A stretch of DNA of 20,425 nt from Bacteroidota bacterium. Lineage in GTDB: Bacteria; Bacteroidota; Bacteroidia; NS11-12g; UBA955. This document shows positions 1-8,458 of the stretch, in pieces. The notes beneath the pieces are model-generated. The model had not been told where the DNA came from. It worked only from the letters and a program-made list of their open reading frames with translations, and did not search any database. Position 1 is the first letter of the stretch; the number at the start of each line of letters is the position of its first letter. Location of the stretch: assembly GCA_947460045.1 (NCBI GenBank), contig CANHGC010000003.1, positions 1 through 20,425 on the forward strand. The letters are read 5' to 3'. A program made the translations under genes and the position numbers.

Positions 1-1054
1 AGCACAGTGCAATGGCGATAACATCCCCAATCACAACCCCAAAAAACACGATGATCGCACTTTGCCAAAGAAATATCTTTTGAATCTGCGAAATGGGGCT
101 TCCCATGGCTTGAGCGATACCAACAAAGGATGTTTTTTCTACCATTAAAATCAGCAAAATGGTAGACATCGCAATGATTGCTACTACGGCCATGAGAATG
201 AGTATCACCCAAACGTTGGTGTTGAGTATGGCGAGCCAATCGTAAATCTGTCGATGAAACTGCTTAGAATCAGAAATCCTCAGTATGCCTGGATCGAGTT
301 GCTTGGCGACTTCCATGGGATTGAGGGATCCCGTGTTCGATTCCCACAATTCTATCTGTGTAAAACCGGGCTTCACTTCAGTATATTTCTGTACCAAATC
401 CAAGCCCGTGTAAATCACTTGATTATCAATCTGTTCGATACCCGTTTCAAAGATTCCGGCGATGGAAGGCCGGGCGGCGCGAGGTCTTCCATTGCCGGAG
501 CTATCGTTCACGAAAAACACCAACGTTAAGGCATCCCCAGTGTCTAATTTCAATCGATCACTCAAACTTTGGGAAATATATACCCAAGAACCAACAATGG
601 GCTCTCGGCAAGATTTAACGACAAATTCACCCATGCCAAAATTGAAATCGCCCAATTCCATGCCTTTGGCAATCATCCCATCCAAATCATCCTCCCCTTT
701 TACGATACACGCTTTACTGGCCGAAATCGCCGCGCGTTCCACCCCCATATTTTTCAGATCCCTTGCATTGGAACCCTTTTGCATAAACGCTGGCAAATGC
801 ATCGAAGAAATAACCAATGGCTCGGCGCCTTCCACATTGGCCGCGTGGTCTACAATATAACTGCCGTGGATCTGCACTACTTTGTTGCGAATGCCATTTT
901 GGAAGCCCTTTACCGTGGCAATTGTCAAAATCATGGTGGCAACGCTCAAAGAAACTGCGGAAATTGCCAAACGCATCATATTTTTGGAGAAGGAATTGTT
1001 CCCACTACCCATGAATCGAAACGCTATAAACCGAACCCAAGTCACTACAGTCAT
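1..1054 (-). CDS. ABC transporter permease, FtsX/LolC/LolE type (partial, C-terminus outside window)
   Basis: The reading frame is open from the start at 1054 to the window edge, giving 351 codons without a stop. The protein starts MTVVTWVRFIAFRFM and then SFSKNMMRLAISAV, the usual opening of LolC/LolE-like permeases, with a first membrane segment at about residues 26-48. A periplasmic domain of about 220 residues follows. Two further hydrophobic segments sit near the edge, with the FtsX-family motif VGIAQAMGS between them. Family knowledge: such permeases pair with an ATPase to move lipoproteins or other substrates from the inner membrane, or work as mechanotransmission proteins; the substrate cannot be told here. 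The start overlaps the divergent namZ start by 44 bases. A -7 octamer abuts the ATG, so GTG at 1045 is an alternative start. The C-terminal end and any ATPase partner are outside the window. Confidence 0.88.
   Translation of the reverse strand, partial: MTVVTWVRFIAFRFMGSGNNSFSKNMMRLAISAVSLSVATMILTIATVKGFQNGIRNKVVQIHGSYIVDHAANVEGAEPLVISSMHLPAFMQKGSNARDLKNMGVERAAISASKACIVKGEDDLDGMIAKGMELGDFNFGMGEFVVKSCREPIVGSWVYISQSLSDRLKLDTGDALTLVFFVNDSSGNGRPRAARPSIAGIFETGIEQIDNQVIYTGLDLVQKYTEVKPGFTQIELWESNTGSLNPMEVAKQLDPGILRISDSKQFHRQIYDWLAILNTNVWVILILMAVVAIIAMSTILLILMVEKTSFVGIAQAMGSPISQIQKIFLWQSAIIVFFGVVIGDVIAIALC
979..986 (+). promoter_or_regulatory. Possible -7 element for namZ
   Basis: TATTTTTG fits TAnnTTTG and lies 24 bases before the ATG at 1011, inside the divergent permease coding region. 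No TTG is seen at the right distance upstream, so this is a weak call. Confidence 0.3.
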
Positions 1055-2348
1055 CAAAGGTAGTTCATTCAAAGCAGTCCTTACAAGCTTGTGTTTCACA
1101 ATAATGGGCATTCAACACCTCCACCTATTCGCGCAACCCACTGTTATTGTGAGTCAATCGCAAGCCAAGCCAAATACCATCATCAACCCAGCAACCCAAA
1201 ACCCAATACAAATTGGCGTTGGTGCCGAAAACATGGAGAGCTATCTGCCTTTGCTAACGAACAAACGCGTGGGCATCGTGGCCAACCCCACTTCCAAAAT
1301 CAATCAAACGCATTTGATCGATACGTTGAAGTCTTCGGGTGTTCAAATCACAGTGGTTTTTGCCCCAGAGCATGGCTTTCGGGGCGATGCTGAAAACGGC
1401 GCGCACATTCAAAACGACATCGATTCAAAAACGGGCTTAAAAATCATTTCGTTGTATGGCAAACACAACAAACCCACCAAAGAGGATTTGGCGTTGGTAG
1501 ATGTTATTCTATTTGATATTCAAGACGTTGGGACCCGTTTCTACACCTACCTGTCCACCTTACACTTTGTGATGCAAGCGTGTTCAGACAACAACAAAAC
1601 ACTGATTGTTTTGGATCGCCCCAACCCCAATGGATTTTTTGTAGACGGACCCATTCTTGAACCATCGTTTAAGAGCATGGTAGGCATTCATGCCATTCCC
1701 ATTGTGCACGGGATGACGCTGGGTGAATTGGCAAAAATGATCAATGGTCAAGGATGGCTAAAAGACAGTGTAAATCCCAAAAGAAAACCCTGTAAACTGA
1801 AGGTTATCTCTTGTAGCAATTACAATCACAACAGGCCTTATGTATTGCCTACGCCGCCATCGCCCAATTTACCCAACCAAAATGCGATTTACTTATATCC
1901 CACCCTTTGCTTATTGGAAGGAACCAATGTAAGTATGGGCCGAGGCACCAATAAACCCTTTGAATGTTTCGGTGCGCCATGGCTAAAACAGGGCACTTAT
2001 GAATTTGTGCCGCACGCAATTCCAGGAAAATCCATGACGCCCCCCTATTTGGGCGATACTTGCAGGGGTGTTTTACTTACAGATTTTGCATCGGAGTTCA
2101 TCATTTCTTACAAGCACATTTATATTGAATGGCTGATCATGCTTTATCAAGAATCTCCGGATAAATCGAAATTTTTCAATCCCTTTTTCGATAAGCTTGC
2201 AGGGACAGCCTCTTTGAGAAAACAAATCATTGCGGGGGCTTCGGCTACTGAAATTCGCGATGGTTGGAAAAGTGGTTTGGATGAATTCATCAAAGAACGT
2301 CAGCCCTATCTTTTGTATCCTTACGACCCCCAAATTGGACTGAATTGA
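1011..2348 (+). CDS. namZ: Secreted exo-beta-N-acetylmuramidase, NamZ family (DUF1343)
   Basis: The protein is 445 residues from ATG 1011. It has a basic N-terminus, a hydrophobic stretch at about 20-40 and a likely signal cleavage near LFAQ. Family blocks follow in order: RVGIVANPTS (86-95), FAPEHGFRG (117-125), ILFDIQDVGTRFYTY (166-180), VLDRPNPNG (200-208), HAIPIVHGMTLGELA (227-241), PPSPNLPN, and YPTLCLLEGTNVSMGRGTNK. These identify DUF1343, shown in Bacillus subtilis and Tannerella to release N-acetylmuramic acid from the non-reducing ends of peptidoglycan glycans. The Glu of PEHG is the likely catalytic acid (family knowledge). The open frame extends upstream to 882, but that part is antisense to the permease and would bury the signal peptide. 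ATG 1103 would give too short a signal. Likely role: extracytoplasmic cell-wall turnover or recycling. Confidence 0.88.
   Translation: MNRNAINRTQVTTVIKGSSFKAVLTSLCFTIMGIQHLHLFAQPTVIVSQSQAKPNTIINPATQNPIQIGVGAENMESYLPLLTNKRVGIVANPTSKINQTHLIDTLKSSGVQITVVFAPEHGFRGDAENGAHIQNDIDSKTGLKIISLYGKHNKPTKEDLALVDVILFDIQDVGTRFYTYLSTLHFVMQACSDNNKTLIVLDRPNPNGFFVDGPILEPSFKSMVGIHAIPIVHGMTLGELAKMINGQGWLKDSVNPKRKPCKLKVISCSNYNHNRPYVLPTPPSPNLPNQNAIYLYPTLCLLEGTNVSMGRGTNKPFECFGAPWLKQGTYEFVPHAIPGKSMTPPYLGDTCRGVLLTDFASEFIISYKHIYIEWLIMLYQESPDKSKFFNPFFDKLAGTASLRKQIIAGASATEIRDGWKSGLDEFIKERQPYLLYPYDPQIGLN
1055..1086 (-). promoter_or_regulatory. Promoter of the FtsX-like permease gene
   Basis: On the minus strand TTG (1086-1084) is followed by 21 bases and TACCTTTG (1062-1055), matching the Bacteroidota -33/-7 pattern. 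The octamer ends directly at the ATG at 1054, so transcription would be expected to start inside the first codons. Confidence 0.5.
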
Positions 2349-2370
2349 TCATCGAATTGATATAGTTACT

Positions 2371-2378
2371 TATCTTTG
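2371..2378 (+). promoter_or_regulatory. -7 element for the DUF4920 lipoprotein gene
   Basis: TATCTTTG is an exact TAnnTTTG match that ends only 4 bases before the ATG at 2383. A TTG at 2345-2347 is 23 bases upstream, slightly wide. With this spacing the transcript would start at or next to the start codon. Confidence 0.45.
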
Positions 2379-2382
2379 AATC

Positions 2383-2766
2383 ATGAAAAATTGGATTACA
2401 TCAACGGCCATTGCGATTTCTGCGCTGATGGGTGCTTGCAATCAAACTTCGATCAACCAAATTGGCGAACCAGTAAATTCTGATGACGCCGTTTCTGTGA
2501 ACGTAGGATTGTCTGCTTTTCAGAAAGACGGAACAACAGAAACTGTATTATTCGGCAAAGTGGCCGAAGTTTGTCAGTCTGAAGGCTGCTGGTTTTCATA
2601 TATCACAGACGATGAAAACGTAACGGTTGATTTTGGAGATGCATTTACTGTACCCAAGAACATTGCAAACAAGGATTTGTACGCCAAGGGGCATTTTTAC
2701 AGAGACACTTTGGAGGATAAATCCATTGAGGTTAAGTTTAGGGCTGTGGGTGTGAAATTTAAATAA
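2383..2766 (+). CDS. DUF4920 family lipoprotein
   Basis: This is a 127-residue protein with a lipoprotein signal: MKNWITSTAIAISALMGAC, with the lipobox Cys at residue 19. The mature part contains the family hallmark GKVAEVCQSEGCWF, then VDFGDAFTVPKNI and a C-terminal strand-rich region ending VKFRAVGVKFK. DUF4920 proteins are small lipoproteins common in Bacteroidota and of unknown biochemical role; the conserved CQxxGCW pair suggests a disulfide or a metal site, which is inference. It follows namZ by 34 bases but has its own -7 element and is closed by a strong terminator, so it is probably a single-gene transcript, perhaps with read-through from namZ. Confidence 0.82.
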   Translation: MKNWITSTAIAISALMGACNQTSINQIGEPVNSDDAVSVNVGLSAFQKDGTTETVLFGKVAEVCQSEGCWFSYITDDENVTVDFGDAFTVPKNIANKDLYAKGHFYRDTLEDKSIEVKFRAVGVKFK

Positions 2767-2788
2767 TCTGGATTGATATGGCTATCAC

Positions 2789-2820
2789 AAAAAAGGGCGC
2801 CCAATGGGCGCCCTTTTTTG
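2789..2820. terminator. Bidirectional intrinsic terminator
   Basis: The arm AAAAAAGGGCGCCC (2789-2802), a 3-base loop and the arm GGGCGCCCTTTTTT form a GC-rich hairpin with A and T tracts on its two sides. It can stop both the plus-strand lipoprotein transcript and the minus-strand accC transcript that converge here. Confidence 0.9.
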
Positions 2821-2861
2821 TATACTTAAGTTGAGTCGCGCGAATCTCGCGCACCAATGAT

Positions 2862-4199
2862 TTATTTAATCTCGAAGGTATTCATGAACGCGGTGGTAAA
2901 ATTACCGGCCCTGAAATCAGGATCACGCATCAGTTGCAAATGCAATGGAACCGTTGTTTTTACGCCTTCAATCACAAATTCTCCCAATGCACGCTCCATT
3001 TTCACAATGGCCTCTTCACGGGTTTGTGCTGAAACAATCAATTTAGCCACCATCGAATCGTAGAATGGAGGAATGGTATATCCGGCATAGATGTGTGTAT
3101 CTACGCGAACCCCATGTCCACCAGGACGGTTCAATTGGGTAATCTTGCCCGGACTGGGTCTAAAGTTGTTGTGAATGTCTTCGGCGTTGATTCTGCATTC
3201 GATGGCGTGCTTGGTGGGGTAATGATCTTTACCAGAAATGGGCACACCGGCGGCAATCAAAATCTGTTCTTTCACCAAGTCGTAATTGATTACTTCTTCG
3301 GTTACTGGATGCTCCACCTGAATACGGGTATTCATTTCCATGAAATAGAAATTGCGGTGCTTATCTACCAAGAATTCAACGGTTCCAACACCTTCGTAGT
3401 TGATGATTTGAGCAGCAGCTTTCGCGGCCTCACCCATTTTCTCACGCAACTCGGGGGTCATGAAGGGCGATGGGGTTTCCTCCAACAATTTTTGGTGACG
3501 ACGTTGGATTGAACAATCGCGCTCAGACAAATGACATACTTTGCCATATTGGTCACCAGCAATTTGGATTTCAATGTGGCGGGGATCTTCGATGTATTTC
3601 TCCATGTACAAACCATCGTTTCCGAAGGCCGCACCGGCTTCTTGCTTGGCACTGTTCCATGCGGGTTCTACTTCTTCGTCTTTCCAAACGATGCGCATAC
3701 CGCGACCTCCACCACCTGCTGTGGCTTTCATGATCACAGGGTAACCCATTTCGTTGGCAACTGAAATCGCTTGTTCGAAACTATCGAGCAATCCATCAGA
3801 ACCAGGAATTGTAGGAACACCCGCTTTTTTCATGGTATCCTTTGCATTGGACTTATCCCCCATTTGGTCTATCTGTTCTGGCGTTGCACCAATGAACTTG
3901 ATCCCATGGTCTCTACACAATGCAGAAAACTTGCTATTTTCTGAAAGAAATCCATAACCAGGGTGGATGGCATCTGCGTTGGTAATTTCCGCAGCGGCCA
4001 GAATGCGAACCATATTCAAATAACTGTCTTTGCTTTGTGGCGGTCCGATACAAACAGCCTCATCCGCAAAGCGAACGTGCAAACTTTCGCGGTCTGCAGT
4101 AGAATACACCGCCACCGTCTTAATACCCATCTCTTTACAGGTACGAATGATGCGAAGCGCAATCTCACCGCGGTTAGCGATTAAGAGTTTTTTAAACAT
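2862..4199 (-). CDS. accC: Biotin carboxylase subunit of acetyl-CoA/acyl-CoA carboxylase
   Basis: The protein has 445 residues, close to the 449 of E. coli AccC. It carboxylates the biotin of AccB using ATP and bicarbonate. Visible features in order: the N-terminal fold [19 protein letters not shown] (5-23), [10 protein letters not shown] (79-88), the ATP-grasp glycine loop AGGGGRGMR (161-169), [12 protein letters not shown] (226-237) and the catalytic block [15 protein letters not shown] (287-301), with Glu288, Asn290 and Arg292 in the same numbering as E. coli. All key residues are present. It starts 10 bases after the accB stop, so the two genes are one operon. The C-terminus ends shortly after the biotin carboxylase C-domain; there is no fused biotinyl domain, so it is the separate-subunit type. 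Confidence 0.96.
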   Translation of the reverse strand: MFKKLLIANRGEIALRIIRTCKEMGIKTVAVYSTADRESLHVRFADEAVCIGPPQSKDSYLNMVRILAAAEITNADAIHPGYGFLSENSKFSALCRDHGIKFIGATPEQIDQMGDKSNAKDTMKKAGVPTIPGSDGLLDSFEQAISVANEMGYPVIMKATAGGGGRGMRIVWKDEEVEPAWNSAKQEAGAAFGNDGLYMEKYIEDPRHIEIQIAGDQYGKVCHLSERDCSIQRRHQKLLEETPSPFMTPELREKMGEAAKAAAQIINYEGVGTVEFLVDKHRNFYFMEMNTRIQVEHPVTEEVINYDLVKEQILIAAGVPISGKDHYPTKHAIECRINAEDIHNNFRPSPGKITQLNRPGGHGVRVDTHIYAGYTIPPFYDSMVAKLIVSAQTREEAIVKMERALGEFVIEGVKTTVPLHLQLMRDPDFRAGNFTTAFMNTFEIK

Positions 4200-4209
4200 A
4201 CGTTTAGGA

Positions 4210-4683
4210 TTAGGCAGGTTCTACCAAAAACAAAGGCTGATCGTATTCAACGGGCGTAGCGTTGTCTACCAAAATCTTGACGATTTTACCGCTGATTTCA
4301 CTTTCGATTTCATTGAACAACTTCATTGCTTCAATGATGCAAACCACTTTGCCAGGTTTTACATCGTCGCCAACATTCACAAACATGGGAGATTCTGGGC
4401 TTGGTGTGCGGTAGAATGTTCCTACCATGGGCGATTTGATGGTGATCAAATTATCGGCCTTGGGTTCAGCAACGGGGGCTGCAGCAACAACTGTTGGCGC
4501 CGCCGCAGGTGCAGCTACTGCCATTGGCGCAGTTTGAACAGCTACAGGGGTATATTGAGCAGTGGTAAATTGAGCAGGATTCTTTTTGATAAGAAGCTTG
4601 AAGTCTTTTTGATTGATTTCTACTTCATCAACACCTGCTGTTGATACGAATTTAATCAGTGCTTGAATCTCTTTTAAGTCCAT
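4210..4683 (-). CDS. accB: Biotin carboxyl carrier protein
   Basis: The protein has 157 residues in the classic AccB arrangement: an N-terminal helix region beginning [12 protein letters not shown], a flexible Ala/Pro/Val-rich linker (about 50-85), then the biotinyl domain with [15 protein letters not shown] and the biotinylation motif EAMKLFNEI (118-126), where Lys121 is the residue that receives biotin. It carries the carboxyl group between AccC and a carboxyltransferase in the cytoplasm. It is cotranscribed with accC, 10 bases downstream. Upstream lies an intergenic stretch of 138 bases that contains a strong hairpin, so accBC may be separated from the barrel gene before it. No exact TAnnTTTG was found in front of this start. 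Confidence 0.96.
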   Translation of the reverse strand: MDLKEIQALIKFVSTAGVDEVEINQKDFKLLIKKNPAQFTTAQYTPVAVQTAPMAVAAPAAAPTVVAAAPVAEPKADNLITIKSPMVGTFYRTPSPESPMFVNVGDDVKPGKVVCIIEAMKLFNEIESEISGKIVKILVDNATPVEYDQPLFLVEPA

Positions 4684-4769
4684 AGTTTAGCTTGAATTTG
4701 AAGTCACAAAGAAAACCATATTTTGCCAAAATCGACGAAAAATGTAAGAAAACAACCGATTATTTATAC

Positions 4770-4815
4770 AATTCTGCCCAAAACGACCAATTTTTTGCTC
4801 GTTTTGGGCAGAATT
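4770..4815. terminator. Perfect 17-bp inverted repeat, possible terminator of the barrel gene
   Basis: The arm AATTCTGCCCAAAACGA (4770-4786), a 12-base loop and the exact complement (4799-4815) sit 7 bases past the stop of the minus-strand gene at 4822. There is no good U tract after the hairpin on either strand, so it may be a transcript-end stabiliser or protein site rather than an ordinary intrinsic terminator. Confidence 0.5.
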
Positions 4816-4821
4816 GAAAAT

Positions 4822-5526
4822 TTAAAAGGAATAAGAGATCCCGCCTTGAAAGATGGATTTTGCGATACCCATTTCGGCATACCAACCCAATTGGTCAGCA
4901 ATAGTGCCTTTGAAACCCAATGTACTTTCAAAACCAACCGTTGGAACACTGGCAACATTGATACCCGGTATAGCGAATTGATTTAACAATTTAGTATCAT
5001 TGGTTGAAATAGAAACTTTATTGGTCCTAATACCCATTCCCAATCCCCAATAAACCTGCACTTGCGCATCCGGGTTGAAAGTATAATTGTACCTAACATT
5101 AAAACTCCTTGTTACGTCCTTCCCCTGCAGATTGAGCTGAGTTAAAGTACCCATATCATTGAAAAAAAACGAATCTCTCACCAAACCGCCCACGGTAAAG
5201 CCACTGTTTGCGAAATTCAATCCCAAAGCGTGTTTTCTACCCAACTTGTTTTCATATTTCAGATAAATTAGCGGTGCAGTGGTGTTTGTGGTAATTGAAG
5301 AAAACACAAACGAATCACTTGGTGTTGTGACATTCGCATTGTCGAGGTTGTTCACCAAGATATACATTAGATTTACAGCACCTGCACCCACGATGATTGT
5401 ATTTTTTGCTTCCTTACCTGCAGAAGGTGCAATGGGACTGGTTTGGGCCTTGCTCGGTGCAATATTAACAATGGCAACCCACAACAAGCAGGTCATTGAT
5501 TTGATGGCGTTTCTGGTATTTCTCAT
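4822..5526 (-). CDS. Putative outer-membrane beta-barrel protein, unknown family
   Basis: I chose the ATG at 5526 because it gives a clean Sec signal (MRNTRNAIKSMTCLLW... ending PSKAQ); an ATG at 5544 in the same frame adds six residues. The protein is 234 residues. After the signal it alternates short polar and aromatic strands typical of small porin-like barrels: LIYLKYENKLGRKHALGLNF, RSFNVRYNYTF, VQVYWGLGMGI, GWYAEMGIAKS, ending in the strand FQGGISYSF with a terminal Phe, as expected for BAM-dependent barrels. No specific family is recognised. It lies 33 bases downstream of pccB (15 with the longer start), so it is probably cotranscribed with it. A role linked to acyl-CoA carboxylation is not obvious; position in the operon may be chance. 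Confidence 0.72.
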   Translation of the reverse strand: MRNTRNAIKSMTCLLWVAIVNIAPSKAQTSPIAPSAGKEAKNTIIVGAGAVNLMYILVNNLDNANVTTPSDSFVFSSITTNTTAPLIYLKYENKLGRKHALGLNFANSGFTVGGLVRDSFFFNDMGTLTQLNLQGKDVTRSFNVRYNYTFNPDAQVQVYWGLGMGIRTNKVSISTNDTKLLNQFAIPGINVASVPTVGFESTLGFKGTIADQLGWYAEMGIAKSIFQGGISYSF

Positions 5527-5559
5527 AATTACAGTTAGATCCATTTGATTTTGTATTCT

Positions 5560-7101
5560 TTATAACGGAATATTTCCGTGTTTCTTTTTGGGATTGTTTT
5601 TCACTTTGTTCTGCAGCATATCGAAGGCTTGAATCAACTTTGTACGGGTTTCTTCCGGTAAAATCACTTCATCCACAAAACCCCTCGCTGCTGCACGATA
5701 AGGATTGGCAAACAAATCGCTGTATTCCTTTTCCTTTTCTTTCCAAGCTGCATCCCTGTCTTCGGCTGCATCGATGTCTCTTTTGAAAATGATTTCCGCC
5801 GCGCCCTTGGCACCCATCACAGCAATTTCTGCCGTTGGCCAAGCGAAATTCAAATCTGCGCCAATGTGTTTGCTGTTCATCACATCATATGCACCGCCAT
5901 AGGCTTTGCGTGTAATTACAGTAATACGAGGCACGGTGGCTTCGCTGAACGCATACAATAATTTTGCCCCATTGGTAATAATGGCATTCCACTCTTGATC
6001 AGTACCTGGTAAAAATCCTGGGACATCTTCAAACACCAACAAAGGAATATTAAATGCATCACAAACACGCACAAAACGGGCTGCCTTTTGAGAGCTGTGG
6101 ACATCCAACACCCCCGCCAAAAATGCAGGTTGGTTGGCAACAATGCCGATGCTTCTGCCTGCCAATCGCCCAAAACCCACAACGATATTTTCGGCATACG
6201 CTCCGTGAACTTCAAAAAAACTGTCTGTATCTACAACACCCTGAATAACCTCTTTGATATCATAGGGTTGATTGGGGTTTTCAGGAACGATGTCGTTCAG
6301 CACCTCACGGGTTTCGTTGCCCGCGCTGTATGGCAAACCTGGTGCTTTTTCCTCACAATTCTGAGGCACATACGACAACAATTTTCTCAAATTCTGGATA
6401 CAAACCACTTCATTGGCCGCAGTAAAATGGGCAACCCCACTTTTTGAACTGTGCACAGAGGCGCCGCCCAATTCTTCGCTGCTCACATCTTCGTTAGTTA
6501 CGGTTTTTACCACATTGGGGCCTGTAACAAACATGTAGCTGGTATTCTCTACCATGAAGATGAAATCTGTTAATGCCGGAGAGTAAACGGCACCACCAGC
6601 GCATGGACCCATGATGGCAGAAATTTGGGGAATGACCCCGCTGCTTTGTACATTTTTGTAAAAGATATCTGCGTAACCACCCAACGAAACCACACCTTCT
6701 TGAATCCTCGCCCCACCCGAATCGTTCATACCGATCAATGGCGCGCCATTGGCCAAGGCCATGTCCATAACTTTACAGATTTTCTCAGCGTGAGTTTCGC
6801 TCAAAGAACCTCCAAAAACAGTAAAATCTTGAGAAAACACATACACCAATCTACCATTTACCTTCCCGTAACCGGTCACTACACCATCGCCCAAAAACTG
6901 CTGTTTCTCCATACCGAAATCGGTACTTCTATGGGTTACAAATGCACCAATTTCACAAAATGTACCTTCATCCAACAGTAGTTGAATGCGCTCTCGGGCG
7001 GTTAATTTACCCTTTTTGTGTTGAGAATCAATTCGGGCCTGACCTCCACCCATAGCCGCTTCGTTGCGTTTCTGGATGAGTGTATTTTTGCGTGAATCCA
7101 T
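5560..7101 (-). CDS. pccB: Acyl-CoA (propionyl-CoA) carboxylase carboxyltransferase subunit, PccB type
   Basis: The protein has 513 residues from ATG 7101; a TTG nine bases upstream is in frame but overlaps the -7 element. It is a full-length carboxyltransferase: [19 protein letters not shown] near the start, the N-terminal crotonase domain with [11 protein letters not shown] (126-136) and [12 protein letters not shown] (165-176), and the C-terminal domain with [14 protein letters not shown] and [14 protein letters not shown]. These Gly-Gly pairs form the oxyanion holes. It transfers carboxyl from biotin to an acyl-CoA, probably with AccB/AccC encoded nearby. The Asp of GGAYDVM (residue 406) corresponds, by my alignment from memory, to the residue that favours propionyl-CoA over acetyl-CoA in actinobacterial enzymes. 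A methylmalonyl-CoA decarboxylase alpha subunit is a less likely alternative. Confidence 0.9.
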   Translation of the reverse strand: MDSRKNTLIQKRNEAAMGGGQARIDSQHKKGKLTARERIQLLLDEGTFCEIGAFVTHRSTDFGMEKQQFLGDGVVTGYGKVNGRLVYVFSQDFTVFGGSLSETHAEKICKVMDMALANGAPLIGMNDSGGARIQEGVVSLGGYADIFYKNVQSSGVIPQISAIMGPCAGGAVYSPALTDFIFMVENTSYMFVTGPNVVKTVTNEDVSSEELGGASVHSSKSGVAHFTAANEVVCIQNLRKLLSYVPQNCEEKAPGLPYSAGNETREVLNDIVPENPNQPYDIKEVIQGVVDTDSFFEVHGAYAENIVVGFGRLAGRSIGIVANQPAFLAGVLDVHSSQKAARFVRVCDAFNIPLLVFEDVPGFLPGTDQEWNAIITNGAKLLYAFSEATVPRITVITRKAYGGAYDVMNSKHIGADLNFAWPTAEIAVMGAKGAAEIIFKRDIDAAEDRDAAWKEKEKEYSDLFANPYRAAARGFVDEVILPEETRTKLIQAFDMLQNKVKNNPKKKHGNIPL

Positions 7102-7107
7102 ATGTGG

Positions 7108-7115
7108 CAAATTTA
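7108..7115 (-). promoter_or_regulatory. -7 element for pccB
   Basis: TAAATTTG on the minus strand is an exact TAnnTTTG match lying 6 bases before the ATG at 7101. The best -33 candidate is TTC 20 bases upstream, one base off TTG. Predicted leader: a few bases or none. Confidence 0.45.
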
Positions 7116-7152
7116 CACATCGCCACGCGAAAGCTGAAGAAAAAGATTGGAT

Positions 7153-8370
7153 TTAATTCGATCCAGGAGAATCTTTCAATGCAGAAAGATCAAACAGCAA
7201 TGAAAAACGCATTTGATTTTGCAAAGGATGCCTGTTGGCAAATGGCACCAAATAGGCGGCGTCGATGGTAAAGGTGTTGTACTTCAAACCCAAACCAATT
7301 GTACCATACTGTCTTCCACCCTTGGTTTTCGCTTCATAAAAAGCCCCTGCACGCAACACAAACAAATCATTGTAAATGTATTCTGTACCCAAACTGAAGT
7401 TGTATTCTTTGGCCTCTTCAGAAAAGCCACCCGGCGCATCATAAAAAGATTGAATCATGCCTTGAATGGTATTCACATTTGGGTCGATACCGGTAAACTG
7501 ACGAACACCGCTCACAAATGAGTCCTCCCCATTGTAAGAAACCAAGTAATAAGGTCTTGTTGGCACCAACAACTTATTTACGTCTGCATACACATTGATC
7601 ACGTTGTAATCATCGATCTCGTGACTGTAACCCACACCCAATTTCAAGTTTGTAGGAATGAAATCACGCTTCTCTTTGGATGAATAAGTCATCTTAGAAC
7701 CGATGTTTTGGATATTTAAACCAAACTGCAACTTATCAAAACCGCCTTTGGGGTTTTTCACTTCGGTTTTGTAAAGCAAATTCACATCACCCGCAGCACC
7801 CATGGCCGCTTTGTAATCAATACCATTAAATGCACGGTTACCAGTAAGGTTGCTGTAAATGAACCTCAAATTCACACCCATCGAAAAATTGTTATTGAAT
7901 TGCGTGGCATACCCCCCGTCGAAAGCGAATTCGTTGGGATTGAAATTGCCCGTGGGGTTTCCTTCGAAATCGGTGAACTGGATGTTTCCCAATGAGAAAT
8001 ATCTCATCGAACCACATACCGCTGAACCCTTACCTACTTTGGCGTAGCCCGACAAATAAGAAAATCCTACATCGTCAACCAACTGTCTCAACCAAGGTGC
8101 ATAAGACAATGAAAAACCGGTTTTATTTTTGGCATGTACCAAATTGGCCATGTTCCATGAACCACTGTTGGCATCAGGATTAAACAATGCCACACCCACA
8201 TCACCCATTGCGGCGGAACGACTGTCGGGCGTGATGGTTAAAAATGGCACCATCGTGGTCACCGTATTCAATTGACCGGCTAATTGCTTAGAAGTGAATG
8301 AGGTAGATTGAGCCTGCAAAGAAGCCCATGCAGTAATCGATAATAGAGCAATGGCTGCTGTTTTTTTCAT
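7153..8370 (-). CDS. porV: Type IX secretion system outer-membrane protein PorV
   Basis: The protein has 405 residues from ATG 8370, chosen because it opens a textbook signal peptide (MKKTAAIALLSITAWASLQAQ); the frame is open 39 bases further upstream but that part contains the promoter. Mature features of the PorV/PorQ family include PFLTITPDSRSAAMGDVGVAL, SWNMANLVH, and repeated barrel strands such as GFSLSYAPWLR and GYAKVGKGSAVCGSMRYF. It ends with strands containing GLGLKYNTFTIDAAYLVPF. PorV is a FadL-like barrel that shuttles type IX cargo from the SprA translocon to the PorU sortase and is part of the surface attachment complex. It lies 88 bases downstream of porU in the same orientation, the partner order known from Flavobacterium and Porphyromonas, and also has its own -7 element. 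Confidence 0.92.
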   Translation of the reverse strand: MKKTAAIALLSITAWASLQAQSTSFTSKQLAGQLNTVTTMVPFLTITPDSRSAAMGDVGVALFNPDANSGSWNMANLVHAKNKTGFSLSYAPWLRQLVDDVGFSYLSGYAKVGKGSAVCGSMRYFSLGNIQFTDFEGNPTGNFNPNEFAFDGGYATQFNNNFSMGVNLRFIYSNLTGNRAFNGIDYKAAMGAAGDVNLLYKTEVKNPKGGFDKLQFGLNIQNIGSKMTYSSKEKRDFIPTNLKLGVGYSHEIDDYNVINVYADVNKLLVPTRPYYLVSYNGEDSFVSGVRQFTGIDPNVNTIQGMIQSFYDAPGGFSEEAKEYNFSLGTEYIYNDLFVLRAGAFYEAKTKGGRQYGTIGLGLKYNTFTIDAAYLVPFANRHPLQNQMRFSLLFDLSALKDSPGSN

Positions 8371-8382
8371 AGTGCTTAATGG

Positions 8383-8390
8383 CAAAAATA
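8383..8390 (-). promoter_or_regulatory. -7 element for porV
   Basis: TATTTTTG on the minus strand, 12 bases before the ATG at 8370 in the porU-porV gap. A near -33 match, TTA, lies 21 bases upstream. It suggests porV can be expressed apart from porU. Confidence 0.4.
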
Positions 8391-8458
8391 TGATATCAGA
8401 ATTGTGCATCCTAATTGATTGATAAAAGATATCTAAAATAAACGAAAGAAATTCAAAA

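Noticed and set aside
882..1010. Longer namZ start upstream of 1011
   Set aside because: It is antisense to the permease coding region and would place 43 residues before the signal peptide.
569..1063. 164-codon plus-strand open frame in the first kilobase
   Set aside because: It lies antisense to the FtsX-like permease, has a His/Asn-rich composition and no recognisable domain.
5566..5579. Short palindrome CGGAATATTTCCG as an operator
   Set aside because: It is imperfect, short and falls in the last codons of pccB, so it is explained by coding sequence.
7102..7110. TTG start for pccB at 7110
   Set aside because: ATG at 7101 is in the same frame, and the TTG falls within the candidate -7 element TAAATTTG.
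8371..8409. Upstream start for porV at 8409
   Set aside because: The extension contains the candidate -7 element and would displace the signal peptide that begins at 8370.
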